A model generated the notes under the pieces. It was given only the letters and a program-made list of their open reading frames with translations. It searched no databases and was not told where the DNA came from. The position numbers and the translations under genes were made by a program. Below, piece after piece: positions 18,922 to 27,400 of a stretch of DNA of 64,000 nucleotides. Origin of the DNA: Bacteroidetes bacterium UBA1312 (GTDB lineage: Bacteria; Bacteroidota; Bacteroidia; Chitinophagales; Chitinophagaceae); the NCBI GenBank assembly GCA_002307135.1, contig DBTQ01000031.1, forward strand, positions 52,086 through 116,085. The letters are read 5' to 3'. The first letter of the stretch is position 1. Each line of letters begins with the position of its first letter.

Positions 18922-19128
18922 ATGGACACAAGTAAAATGATTAAAGCTTATTGCTTAAAAACAAAAGAAAAAAATGTACCTATGCACGATGCAGTAATCA
19001 CACGTACTGCTAAAGGTGGTTATATGGCAGGTGGCAATGATGGCAAAGGCAATAAAATGGCTGCTATAATGAGTGAAGCAAATGCACTTAAAGCAATAGC
19101 TGACGGTGTTGCTACAAAAGGATTCTAA
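18922..19128 (+). CDS. Small conserved-looking protein of unknown function
   Basis: A 68-residue protein starting MDTSKMIKAYCLKTKEKNVP and containing TRTAKGGYMAGGNDGKGNK. The layout AYCxKTKEK...KGGYMAxG recalls DUF5679-type mini-proteins (AYCVKCKxK...), but the second zinc-binding pair of cysteines is absent: only one Cys is present. It has its own promoter-sized upstream gap and a hairpin terminator at 19154-19184, so it is likely an independent gene. The resemblance is from memory and uncertain. Confidence 0.65.
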   Translation: MDTSKMIKAYCLKTKEKNVPMHDAVITRTAKGGYMAGGNDGKGNKMAAIMSEANALKAIADGVATKGF

Positions 19129-19153
19129 TCTGGTAACATACTACATTTAGATT

Positions 19154-19184
19154 AAAAGCTGCCTCTTTCAGGGGCAGCTTTTTT
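19154..19184 (+). terminator. Rho-independent terminator
   Basis: AAAAGCTGCCTC and GGGGCAGCTTTT form a stem around a TTTCA loop, followed by a T run. It lies 25 bp after the stop of the 68-residue gene. Confidence 0.85.
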
Positions 19185-19246
19185 AATAGGCACTGCCCCT
19201 GTGACGAGGAACCGGGGAACAACTGATTGAAAAGAGTTTAGATATG

Positions 19247-19393
19247 TTTGCACTACCTTCCAAGTGAGTTGAGGTACCTTCCCAACGGGTTGCGATACCT
19301 TCCTGGCCGTTTGCAGTCATTGCCCAACGAATTGCGGTGGTTGCCGAGGCGTTTGCGGTAGCCGCCACGTCAATTGCGGTATTTTACCGACGG
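19247..19393. repeat. Degenerate 21-nt tandem repeat, seven units
   Basis: Seven consecutive units of exactly 21 nt start at 19247, 19268, 19289, 19310, 19331, 19352 and 19373. The loose consensus is nTTGCGGTAnnTTnCCnACGn. No unit is gained or lost in phase although the bases have diverged strongly. The period would equal seven codons, and the minus strand is open for 61 codons across it, but no start signal or homology supports translation. The 390-bp gap 19129-19518 otherwise holds only the terminator and the promoter of the next gene. Confidence 0.8.
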
Positions 19394-19518
19394 TTAATTG
19401 TAAAAACTAATCGGTCAAAAAATAGGCCTCCCATCTGGTAATCCGCTGTAATGCGGTTATTTTTGTAGTGCTGGCGAAATGGCCGCTATTGAAAACAAGC
19501 ACATCAAAAATATAGGCA

Positions 19519-20079
19519 ATGAGCAAAAAAGTAAAATTTCTAACGCTATCAATCCTGGCTGTATTAGGAAGGTTTTATGATGTATTCACCACATTTTTAT
19601 ACACACCTGATTTAAAACACGAACATAATATTATTGTAAGCTGGTTTGGTGGAGGTTGGGTAATTGTTCTGATCATTCAAATGTTGTTAACTGCAATGAT
19701 TATCTATTGCCTTCATTACTACTTTTACAAATTTCAACTTATCCGACCTTCAGAACCCAACCTGACCCTAAAAGAATTCGTTTCCTATTTCCATTTCAAC
19801 GATAAAAATTCATTTTGGAAATTTCTTTACAAAACCCCGGTAAATAGAGCCGGGCTTATTGCATCAATCGGTTACGTCGCAGCTATGACATTGATTTTTA
19901 CAAGTTATATAGTAGGTACTTCCACCGTATTTTTGTTGGTAAGCGATAGTTACAAACAGCTTTATAGACTCGGCATACCTTATATATTATACCTGATGAT
20001 CGTTGTGCTGGCCATTTACTTTACGATTAAATTTTACAAAGCAGCATACAAAAAGTACCAATACGACGTAAACGCGTAA
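19519..20079 (+). CDS. Unknown four-helix membrane protein
   Basis: A 186-residue protein with about four hydrophobic helices: near 5-23, VIVLIIQMLLTAMIIYCLHYYF, LIASIGYVAAMTLIFTSYIVGT and ILYLMIVVLAIYFTIKFY. Charged loops include a FVSYFHFNDKNSF segment. I do not recognise the family. It stands alone, between the 21-nt repeat and the AraC regulator, with ATG at 19519. Confidence 0.65.
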   Translation: MSKKVKFLTLSILAVLGRFYDVFTTFLYTPDLKHEHNIIVSWFGGGWVIVLIIQMLLTAMIIYCLHYYFYKFQLIRPSEPNLTLKEFVSYFHFNDKNSFWKFLYKTPVNRAGLIASIGYVAAMTLIFTSYIVGTSTVFLLVSDSYKQLYRLGIPYILYLMIVVLAIYFTIKFYKAAYKKYQYDVNA

Positions 20080-20162
20080 CAGGCCATTATGTATGTCTTC
20101 ATAAAAATTGCACCTTAAATTCGTATCTTTAGCTGCCAGCAAATTTCAAAAGATGCCCCACT

Positions 20163-21092
20163 ATGTCGAAAAATAAAATAATCCCCTTTTCTCCTGACTT
20201 AACGAATGAATATTCGCTCAAGACATTAGTCGAAAACAGGACTATTTATAATTTAGACCACTGCGAACTCAACTTATTTGAAACTTATCAGAAATCAGAG
20301 CTAGTAGCACTAAAGTTCAACGATTTGGTAGTGACAAGTATGCTGCGCGGAAAAAAAGTGATGCATCTTTTTGACGAACCCGGCTTTGATTATTTACCTG
20401 GAGCTTCCGTAATTATACCTGCTAATGTGGAAATGAAGATTGATTTTCCGGAAGCATCGCTGGAAAAACCAACGCAGTGTTTGGCATTGGCTATTGACAA
20501 TAAAAAAATTGTAGATACACTACAATTATTAAATGAAAAATACCCGAAAGAAGGCAGGGATAATTTTTGGCAACTGGATGAACGTAATTTCTTCTTTTAT
20601 AATAATGCAGAACTTGCTACTACAATCAATAAGTTGATCAATATCTGCCAAAGTACTTCTATTACTAAAGATGTATTGGCCGACCTGGCACTACAGGAAT
20701 TATTAATTGGCATTACTCAAACTCAATCGTTGAAGGCGCTAAGTGAAGCTGATATAGAACAAACAAGTTCTTACCTGTCACAGATTGTCAATATGATCCG
20801 ACAAAACCTTTCCAACAAGATCAATTTAAAAACAATTGCTACTGCAGCTTGTTTAAGCACAGCATCGTTATACCGGATGTTTAAAAAAGAATTAGGCATT
20901 AGTCCCGTTGAATTTATTATTCTGGAGCGAATAAAGCTGGCGAAGAAGTTGCTCAAAAATCAAGATATATATATCAAGAATGTATCTTACGAGGCGGGAT
21001 TTGATGATTGCAATTATTTCATTCGCACCTTCAAACATTATGAAGGTATTACTCCAAAACAATACCAACAGCTCAACAATAAAATATCTTAG
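20163..21092 (+). CDS. AraC-family regulator of the aldehyde dehydrogenase locus
   Basis: A 309-residue transcription factor. Residues about 25-170 form an AraC_N-type (PF06719-like) sensing domain with LVALKFNDLVVTSMLRGKKVMHLF and YLPGASVIIPANVEMKIDFPE. Residues about 205-305 contain the double HTH: INLKTIATAACLSTASLYRMFKKELGISP, then VSYEAGFDDCNYFIRTFKHYEGITPKQYQ. It ends 6 bp from the DUF779 gene, which converges on it, and beyond that is the aldehyde dehydrogenase. AraC_N / DUF779 / ExaC-AldB-type clusters recur in bacteria, so it probably activates that dehydrogenase in response to an aldehyde or alcohol (inference from context). Confidence 0.88.
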   Translation: MSKNKIIPFSPDLTNEYSLKTLVENRTIYNLDHCELNLFETYQKSELVALKFNDLVVTSMLRGKKVMHLFDEPGFDYLPGASVIIPANVEMKIDFPEASLEKPTQCLALAIDNKKIVDTLQLLNEKYPKEGRDNFWQLDERNFFFYNNAELATTINKLINICQSTSITKDVLADLALQELLIGITQTQSLKALSEADIEQTSSYLSQIVNMIRQNLSNKINLKTIATAACLSTASLYRMFKKELGISPVEFIILERIKLAKKLLKNQDIYIKNVSYEAGFDDCNYFIRTFKHYEGITPKQYQQLNNKIS

Positions 21093-21098
21093 GCGTAC

Positions 21099-21473
21099 TT
21101 AGTCTTCTATAAAACGTAAGGGCTCTAGGTCTGACAATTCAACATCTGCAAATATTCTTGACTGAGTCATAAAACGCAAGCCAAGCGGAATTTCCAAAGA
21201 AAAACTAGAACCCCTACCCTGTTTGACATCAATATGTAATTGACTGTATTGCCAATATTCAAACTGGTCTTTGCTCATCCAAAAATCGCAATCATCAATA
21301 GTTCCAAGACAAACGTCACTATTCCCAATTTTAAAATCTCCTTTTTCGAAACACATCGGCTGCGAGCCATCGCAGCAGCCACCGCTTTGATGAAACATTA
21401 ATGAGCCATATTGCTTTTTGAGCTGAGCCACAATAGCAGATGCCTCAGGACTTATCGTTACTCTGGGTATCAT
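21099..21473 (-). CDS. DUF779 protein
   Basis: A 124-residue cytosolic protein matching DUF779: RVTISPEASAIVAQLKKQYG, then the Cys-rich core HQSGGCCDGSQPMCF, then VCLGTIDDCDFWMSKDQFEYW. Family members sit next to AldB/ExaC aldehyde dehydrogenases, as here: it lies 76 bp downstream of the dehydrogenase gene on the same strand. Its activity is not established. The clustered cysteines suggest metal or thiol chemistry (inference). Confidence 0.9.
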   Translation of the reverse strand: MIPRVTISPEASAIVAQLKKQYGSLMFHQSGGCCDGSQPMCFEKGDFKIGNSDVCLGTIDDCDFWMSKDQFEYWQYSQLHIDVKQGRGSSFSLEIPLGLRFMTQSRIFADVELSDLEPLRFIED

Positions 21474-21549
21474 GATTTTTTTAGTTTAAAAAAATACCGA
21501 TAAGGTCAATCGCCTTACCGGTATCATTAATTGATGAATGTAAGACCTA

Positions 21550-23049
21550 CTAAAAGAAACCTAACTTCTTCTTGTCATAAGACACGAGCATATTTTTTGT
21601 CTGACGGTAATGTCCCAGCATCATTTTATGATTCTCCCTTCCAAAACCGGATTTTTTATATCCACCAAATGGTGCGTGCGCAGGGTATGCATGGTAACAG
21701 TTCACCCAAACTCTACCTGCTTGAATAGCTCTAGGCACTTGATACAACTCATGTGCATCACGGGTCCAAACACCAGCACCTAAACCGTAAAGTGTATCGT
21801 TAGCAATTGCAATTGCCTCTTCAGTCGTTTTAAAAGTAGTGACACATACTACAGGACCAAATATTTCTTCCTGAAATATTCTCATTTTATTATGTCCTTT
21901 AAATATGGTTGGTTGAATGTAATAACCACCATTTAATTCGCCCTCAAATTGGTAAGTATCACCTCCACAAAGCAGTTCGGCACCCTCATCTTTACCCAGC
22001 TTGAGGTAGGTTTGAATTTTTTCGTATTGATCGTTCGATGCCTGAGCTCCCATCATAGTAGAACTATCTAAAGGACTCCCCATTTTAATGGCTTTAGTAC
22101 GTTCAATTACCTTGCTTATAAATTTATCGTAAATACTTTCATGCACCAAAATCCGGGAAGGGCAGGTGCAGATTTCTCCAGAGTTGACAGCGAACATAAC
22201 GGCTCCTTCAACGGCTTTATCAAAAAAATCGTCATCTGCATCGGCTACTGATGGGAAAAATATATTAGGTGATTTACCACCTAGTTCCATTGTTACAGGA
22301 ATCAGATTTTCTGATGCGTATTGCATAATCAGACGACCTGTAGTTGTTTCGCCTGTAAAGGACACTTTTGAAATTCTGGGCGACTGAGCCAAAGGCTTGC
22401 CTGCTTCCGGGCCGAATCCGGAAACGATATTGATCACACCAGCCGGAACGATGTCCTTGATCAATTCCATCAAACACATGATTGATGTTGGTGTTTGTTC
22501 TGCTGGTTTTACCACTACTGTGCATCCTGCTGCCAATGCCGGGGCAATCTTCCAGGTAGCCATCAATAACGGAAAATTCCATGGTATAATCTGCCCCACG
22601 ACACCAATAGGTTCATTAATAATAATGCTTACGGTATTTTCATCATGCTCAGATATGGAGCCTTCTTCTGCACGTATCACACCTGCAAAATACCTGAAAT
22701 GGTCAATACATAAAGGCAAATCAACATTTATCGATTCACGAATAGCTTTACCATTATCAATTGTTTCGATTGTTGCCAGATACTCAAGATTAGCCTGCAT
22801 CGTATCTGCAATTTTATTCAATATACCAGCGCGAAATGCAGCTGATGTTTTACTCCATGTTGCAAAGGCAGTATGAGCGGCATCGAGTGCCAGCTCTATA
22901 TCTTCTTTACCCGAACGTGCCGCTTTAGTAAATACCTTTCCATCAATTGGACTAACATTATCAAAGTAGGTGCCCGAAACAGGAGGAACAAATTGCCCTC
23001 CGATAAAATTATCGTATTGGGGCTTAATAGTTGGGGTTTGTTGTGCCAT
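21550..23049 (-). CDS. NAD-dependent aldehyde dehydrogenase (AldB/ExaC type)
   Basis: A 499-residue enzyme oxidising aldehydes to acids with NAD(P)+ in the cytosol. It has the ALDH motifs PWNFPLLMATWKIAPALAAG, FTGETTTG, the general base Glu in ELGGKSPNIF, and the nucleophile Cys in NSGEICTCPSR near residue 292. The C-terminus carries PFGGYKKSGFGRENHKMML. GEICTCPSR is characteristic of the ExaC/AldB group that acts on acetaldehyde or chloroacetaldehyde. Context (AraC regulator, DUF779) supports an inducible alcohol/aldehyde detoxification role. Full length, ATG at 23049. Confidence 0.95.
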   Translation of the reverse strand: MAQQTPTIKPQYDNFIGGQFVPPVSGTYFDNVSPIDGKVFTKAARSGKEDIELALDAAHTAFATWSKTSAAFRAGILNKIADTMQANLEYLATIETIDNGKAIRESINVDLPLCIDHFRYFAGVIRAEEGSISEHDENTVSIIINEPIGVVGQIIPWNFPLLMATWKIAPALAAGCTVVVKPAEQTPTSIMCLMELIKDIVPAGVINIVSGFGPEAGKPLAQSPRISKVSFTGETTTGRLIMQYASENLIPVTMELGGKSPNIFFPSVADADDDFFDKAVEGAVMFAVNSGEICTCPSRILVHESIYDKFISKVIERTKAIKMGSPLDSSTMMGAQASNDQYEKIQTYLKLGKDEGAELLCGGDTYQFEGELNGGYYIQPTIFKGHNKMRIFQEEIFGPVVCVTTFKTTEEAIAIANDTLYGLGAGVWTRDAHELYQVPRAIQAGRVWVNCYHAYPAHAPFGGYKKSGFGRENHKMMLGHYRQTKNMLVSYDKKKLGFF

Positions 23050-23156
23050 ATAAATCTGTTTTAAAATTTGTATAGCAATTTTACCAACTATCTCATGGCT
23101 TTAATAGCATTATTCATTCAATTGATAGCACCGGCAAAAAACGAAGTAATCCATTT

Positions 23157-24245
23157 TTAATTCCACCATTCTTTATTGGGTAATTGTGCAGATATTGCAA
23201 ATGATTCCCCAAGCATAGGTGTAGCAATAGGCATATTCATTGCTGCCGCTTTTTTGACAATGCGTTCAATCGGATCTGTCCAGCTATGCATGGCCAATGC
23301 AAATTTTCCCCAATGAACAGGTAACAATGCTTTTGCATTTAAATCTATTGCAGCCTGCACTGTTTCTTCAGGTGTCATGTGAATATATGGCCACATGTCA
23401 TTATACTGACCACACTCCAAAATAACCAGATTGAAGGATTTGAATTTTTCACCTATTTCTTTGAAATAAGGTGCATAGCCGGAGTCGCCGCCAATAAACA
23501 ATTTGGTGTCTTTGACCTCTAAAACAAATGAAGCCCATAGTGCCTGATTTCGGTTGAAGCCCCGACCTGTATAATGCCGGGCAGGAGTTGCCGTTAATTT
23601 TACATCAGCTAAGACATCAAGCTCTTGCCACATATCCAGTTCTGTAATTTGGCTTTTAGGAATGCCCCAATGTTTGAGATGTGCCCCAATACCCAATACT
23701 GTATAAATATGCTTCACTTTAGTGCCCAATTCTTTAACCGTATTATAATCCAAATGATCATAATGATCGTGGGTCAATAGTAAATAATCGATAGCTGGTA
23801 GATCCTGAAGGGAAAAAACATCTGCACCAGGGAATGCCTTTGTTCCTGCAAACTGTACAGGAGAAGTTCGTTTGCTAAATACAGGATCTACTAAAATATT
23901 GAAGGTATCGAATTGAATCAGATAGCTGGAATGTCCAAACCACGTAATTGTCGGTTGTTCCATATATTGAGTATTGAAATTAGGGGAAGCTGTTGGGAGC
24001 ACATAATCTGGCCTGACATTGACTTTCTTATCGAATAAAAATTTCCAAATCAGTTTTCGCATTGACACACCCTCTATCTGCATTGGTGTAGCTATTGTAT
24101 TATGAAATTTACCTTCTTTATAAAAATCTGATTGGCGAATTCGGTCTAAATCCAGTCCTGATGGCAATTTACCAAATGATGGCTGACGAAAAAAAGCGAA
24201 TACGAGGATGCCTAATAGAGCTATAGTTATTATTGCGAAAATCAT
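23157..24245 (-). CDS. MBL-fold hydrolase, NAPE-PLD/UlaG-like, membrane-anchored
   Basis: A 362-residue metallo-beta-lactamase-fold protein with an N-terminal transmembrane anchor (MIFAIITIALLGILVFAFF). The metal site is the HxHxDH motif in LLLTHDHYDHLD near residue 158, with further ligands in ATPARHYTGRGFNRN, IGGDSGYAPYF and LPVHWGKFAL. The WFGHSSYLIQ and GGDSGY words are typical of the NAPE-PLD-like branch (zinc phosphodiesterases acting on lipids). The real substrate is unknown. ATG at 24245 is preferred over a TTG 15 codons upstream, because it starts directly at the anchor. Confidence 0.88.
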   Translation of the reverse strand: MIFAIITIALLGILVFAFFRQPSFGKLPSGLDLDRIRQSDFYKEGKFHNTIATPMQIEGVSMRKLIWKFLFDKKVNVRPDYVLPTASPNFNTQYMEQPTITWFGHSSYLIQFDTFNILVDPVFSKRTSPVQFAGTKAFPGADVFSLQDLPAIDYLLLTHDHYDHLDYNTVKELGTKVKHIYTVLGIGAHLKHWGIPKSQITELDMWQELDVLADVKLTATPARHYTGRGFNRNQALWASFVLEVKDTKLFIGGDSGYAPYFKEIGEKFKSFNLVILECGQYNDMWPYIHMTPEETVQAAIDLNAKALLPVHWGKFALAMHSWTDPIERIVKKAAAMNMPIATPMLGESFAISAQLPNKEWWN

Positions 24246-24432
24246 TGCTATAATTGTCTTTTTATAAAAACGAAGCAAAAGTACGGCCAATCATAAATCT
24301 TAATCGTTAATATTCAAAGTTGAGACATGGACTTCCAAGGTTGCAACAACAGCTTTTTTGAAGCAAAATATAATTAATAGAGAAGAAGCATAATTTTATG
24401 ATATTGATACCATACTATACAAATGAACACAC

Positions 24433-24440
24433 TATTTTTG
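24433..24440 (+). promoter_or_regulatory. -7 promoter element of the TamB-like gene
   Basis: TATTTTTG matches TAnnTTTG. Transcription would start near 24445, some 12-15 nt before the CTG/ATA codons at 24457-24462 that I propose as start region. A TTG at 24404 is 26 bp upstream, longer than the usual 19-21 bp, so only the -7 element is supported. Confidence 0.4.
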
Positions 24441-24459
24441 TAGAAATATAAAAACTATA

Positions 24460-27400
24460 CTGAAACGGATATTAAAAATATTCAGAAATATATTTCTGAG
24501 CTTGGTTGGCCTCATCATTTTGATGATGTTATTATTGAATTTAACTTCTGTTCAAAATTATTTAGCACGGAAAGCAGCATCTATTCTATCCGAAAAATTA
24601 AATACAAAAGTTGCCATAGCTCATGTACGCATTGACTTTTTAAACCATATTTTAATACAAGGTCTTTATATAGAAGATCAACAAAAAGATACACTGGCTT
24701 ATGTTGGCGAAGCTCAAACTCGTATGAGCGATTGGATTTTTATAAAAAAAGAAACACCGGTATTACATTTTGTAGGGCTAACTAATGCCTATTTTCATTT
24801 GTACAGAACTGCAACTTCTAAAAATTGGAACTATAAATTTATCGAAGATGCCTTTGGTAGCAACAGTACGAAAAAAACGAATAAGCAACAGAATTTCGAA
24901 TTAGATGTAAAAAAAGTGTTGTTCGATAATGTTCGATTTCACATGGATGATGCCTGGGGCGGATATGACTATGATATCGATATTGGCAAGTTTGGCACTA
25001 ATGTCAAACAATTGGATTTTAATAAACATCTCGTAGAAATAAGAAACATTGCACTTGACAATGCATCCATCAGCATTCACGACTTTGAAGGAGGAAAACC
25101 ACATACTCCTCCACGGGCTATCGTTATTGATAGCACTCCGTTTAATACGGATAAATGGAAATTAAGTGTTAGCGATTTCAATTTGAAAGATTGTCATTTT
25201 TTATTTCGCTCTAAAGAAGGAGCTCCCGATCCAAAGGTATTTGACCCTCAATATATTGAAGTAAGCAATATCAATATCAGTGTTCAAAACATGGTGACTA
25301 TTGGCGATACCATACGCGCCAAAGTAGCCCATTTTAGCGCTAAAGAACGTAGTGGGTTTATAGTAAAAGAACTCAAAAGTAAAGTAAGTGTTTCTCCGAT
25401 TGCATCGATATGCGACAGTCTATATCTCGAAACGAACAATAGCAAACTCCACGATTATTATGCGATGCACTATGATCGATTCCCAGACTTTCTTGATTAT
25501 ATAGGTAAGGTGCGCATGGTTGGACATTTAGTTAATTCAACCGTCAGCACCGAAGATGTTGCATTTTTTGCACCGCAACTGCATAAAATACCGGCGATGA
25601 TGCTCAAGGTATCTGGTAAATCAAATGGTACAGTAGATAAACTGGCAATTCAAGATTTATTGTTGACAGACGGATTTAGCACGGTCAAAGGTAATGTCTC
25701 CTTTGTTGGATTGCCTGACATTGACAACACATGGATTAATTTCCAAAACGGAGCAATATTCAGTACAGGAGCTTCAGTGCTCAGATATGTACCATCTCTG
25801 AAGGACAATCCAAATATCAATCTAAAGACTCTAGACTATGTTTATTTCAACGGAAATTTCAAGGGCTATATCTCAGATTTTGCTGCAACAGCCGACATCA
25901 AAACTAATTTGGGTAATATCACTGCCGACATTAAGATGAAGATGCCCACCCACCAGCAACCGACTTATTCAGGGCGTATCAGTTCAAGCAATTTTAATAT
26001 TGGCCGCTTATTCAACCAAACATTGGTTGGCTCGACTACACTTAATGCTGAATTACAAGGAGCAAGTTTTGATGAGGATGGCCTGCATATCAAAGCGAAT
26101 AGCACCATTCAATCTATTTCCCTTAACGGCTACAATTATAAAGATATAGTTGCAGACGGGATATGGGAACAAAAAAAATTCACAGGTAAAATGTTGGTCA
26201 ATGATTCCAATCTTTCATTAGGATTTTACGGAAATATCGATTTAAGTAAACATGACCTAACCATCAATGCGACAGCCAATGTGCTTAAATGCGATTTACA
26301 AAAACTGAATATTACTTCTATACCGACCATGCTGTCTGCAGACTTTGACCTTAATTGTTCAGGCAAAACCATTGACGATTTCGTAGGCTCGGCAAAGCTT
26401 TATAATATCAATTTATTACGACGCAAAAAAAGGTTGGACTTAGATTCTATCAATATCGTATCCTACCTAACTGAGGGTATTAAAAACATAGATATAGAGA
26501 GTAATTTGCTGAGTGCTAAAATTAACGGACAATTCAAGCTGACTGAAATACCTAGTGCTACTCAATATTTTCTGGCTCAATATTTACCCAACTATATAAA
26601 AGAACCTGCTAAAGTAGCCGAAAACCAAAACCTTTCTTTCGATATTGCCACACATCAAGTTGAAGAAATGTTAGTAGCCTTTACTAACAATTTTCACGGT
26701 TTCAACAATTCGAACTTTAAGGGCAACCTCAACACCAGTACTCAATCATTGACTTTAAATGCCACAATACCTTTTGGACAAATTGGATCTGCACGCTTTT
26801 CTAATAGCAGCATCAGCAGCAAAGGAGATTTGAATAAATTGTCTTTATCTGCCAGCATTGATACATTTCGCATCGGAGACAATTTGCTCAACACCACTAT
26901 GGCTATAGATGCAAGTGTCGGCAGAGATTCACTTATCTATAAAATAGCTACAAAGTCTAGCGAACAATATGGTACCGCCACTGTAAATGGCAAAGCTTAT
27001 GCTAGCCACGACACACTATACATGAGTTTTTTACCCTCCGAGTTATATCTCAACAATATAAAATGGGACATACCATCCGGGAGTAAAATTGTGTACAGTA
27101 AAGACTATCTATTAGTCAAAGACTTTAATTTAAAATCTGGAGTACAAGAACTATCTGTAAACAGCGATGAGCAACAGGCCAGCCCTGACTTACTCATTCA
27201 TAGCACCAACATAGACCTTGCACTACTTGCAAGCCTTTCAAAGCTGTCAGCCTATCAACCAGATGGCAGAATTAGCGGAGATATAAAAATAAAAGACCTT
27301 TTCAAGCAGCCGATGATAAATATGAATATCAAGGCCAATGGCGTAAAAATGGCAACTGACACCATTGGTTCAGTAGTAATTGTAGGAGATTATGACCTAA

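Noticed and set aside
19183..19368. A 61-codon minus frame across the 21-nt repeat
   Set aside because: The frame follows from the 21-nt period and lacks a signal, promoter or homology.
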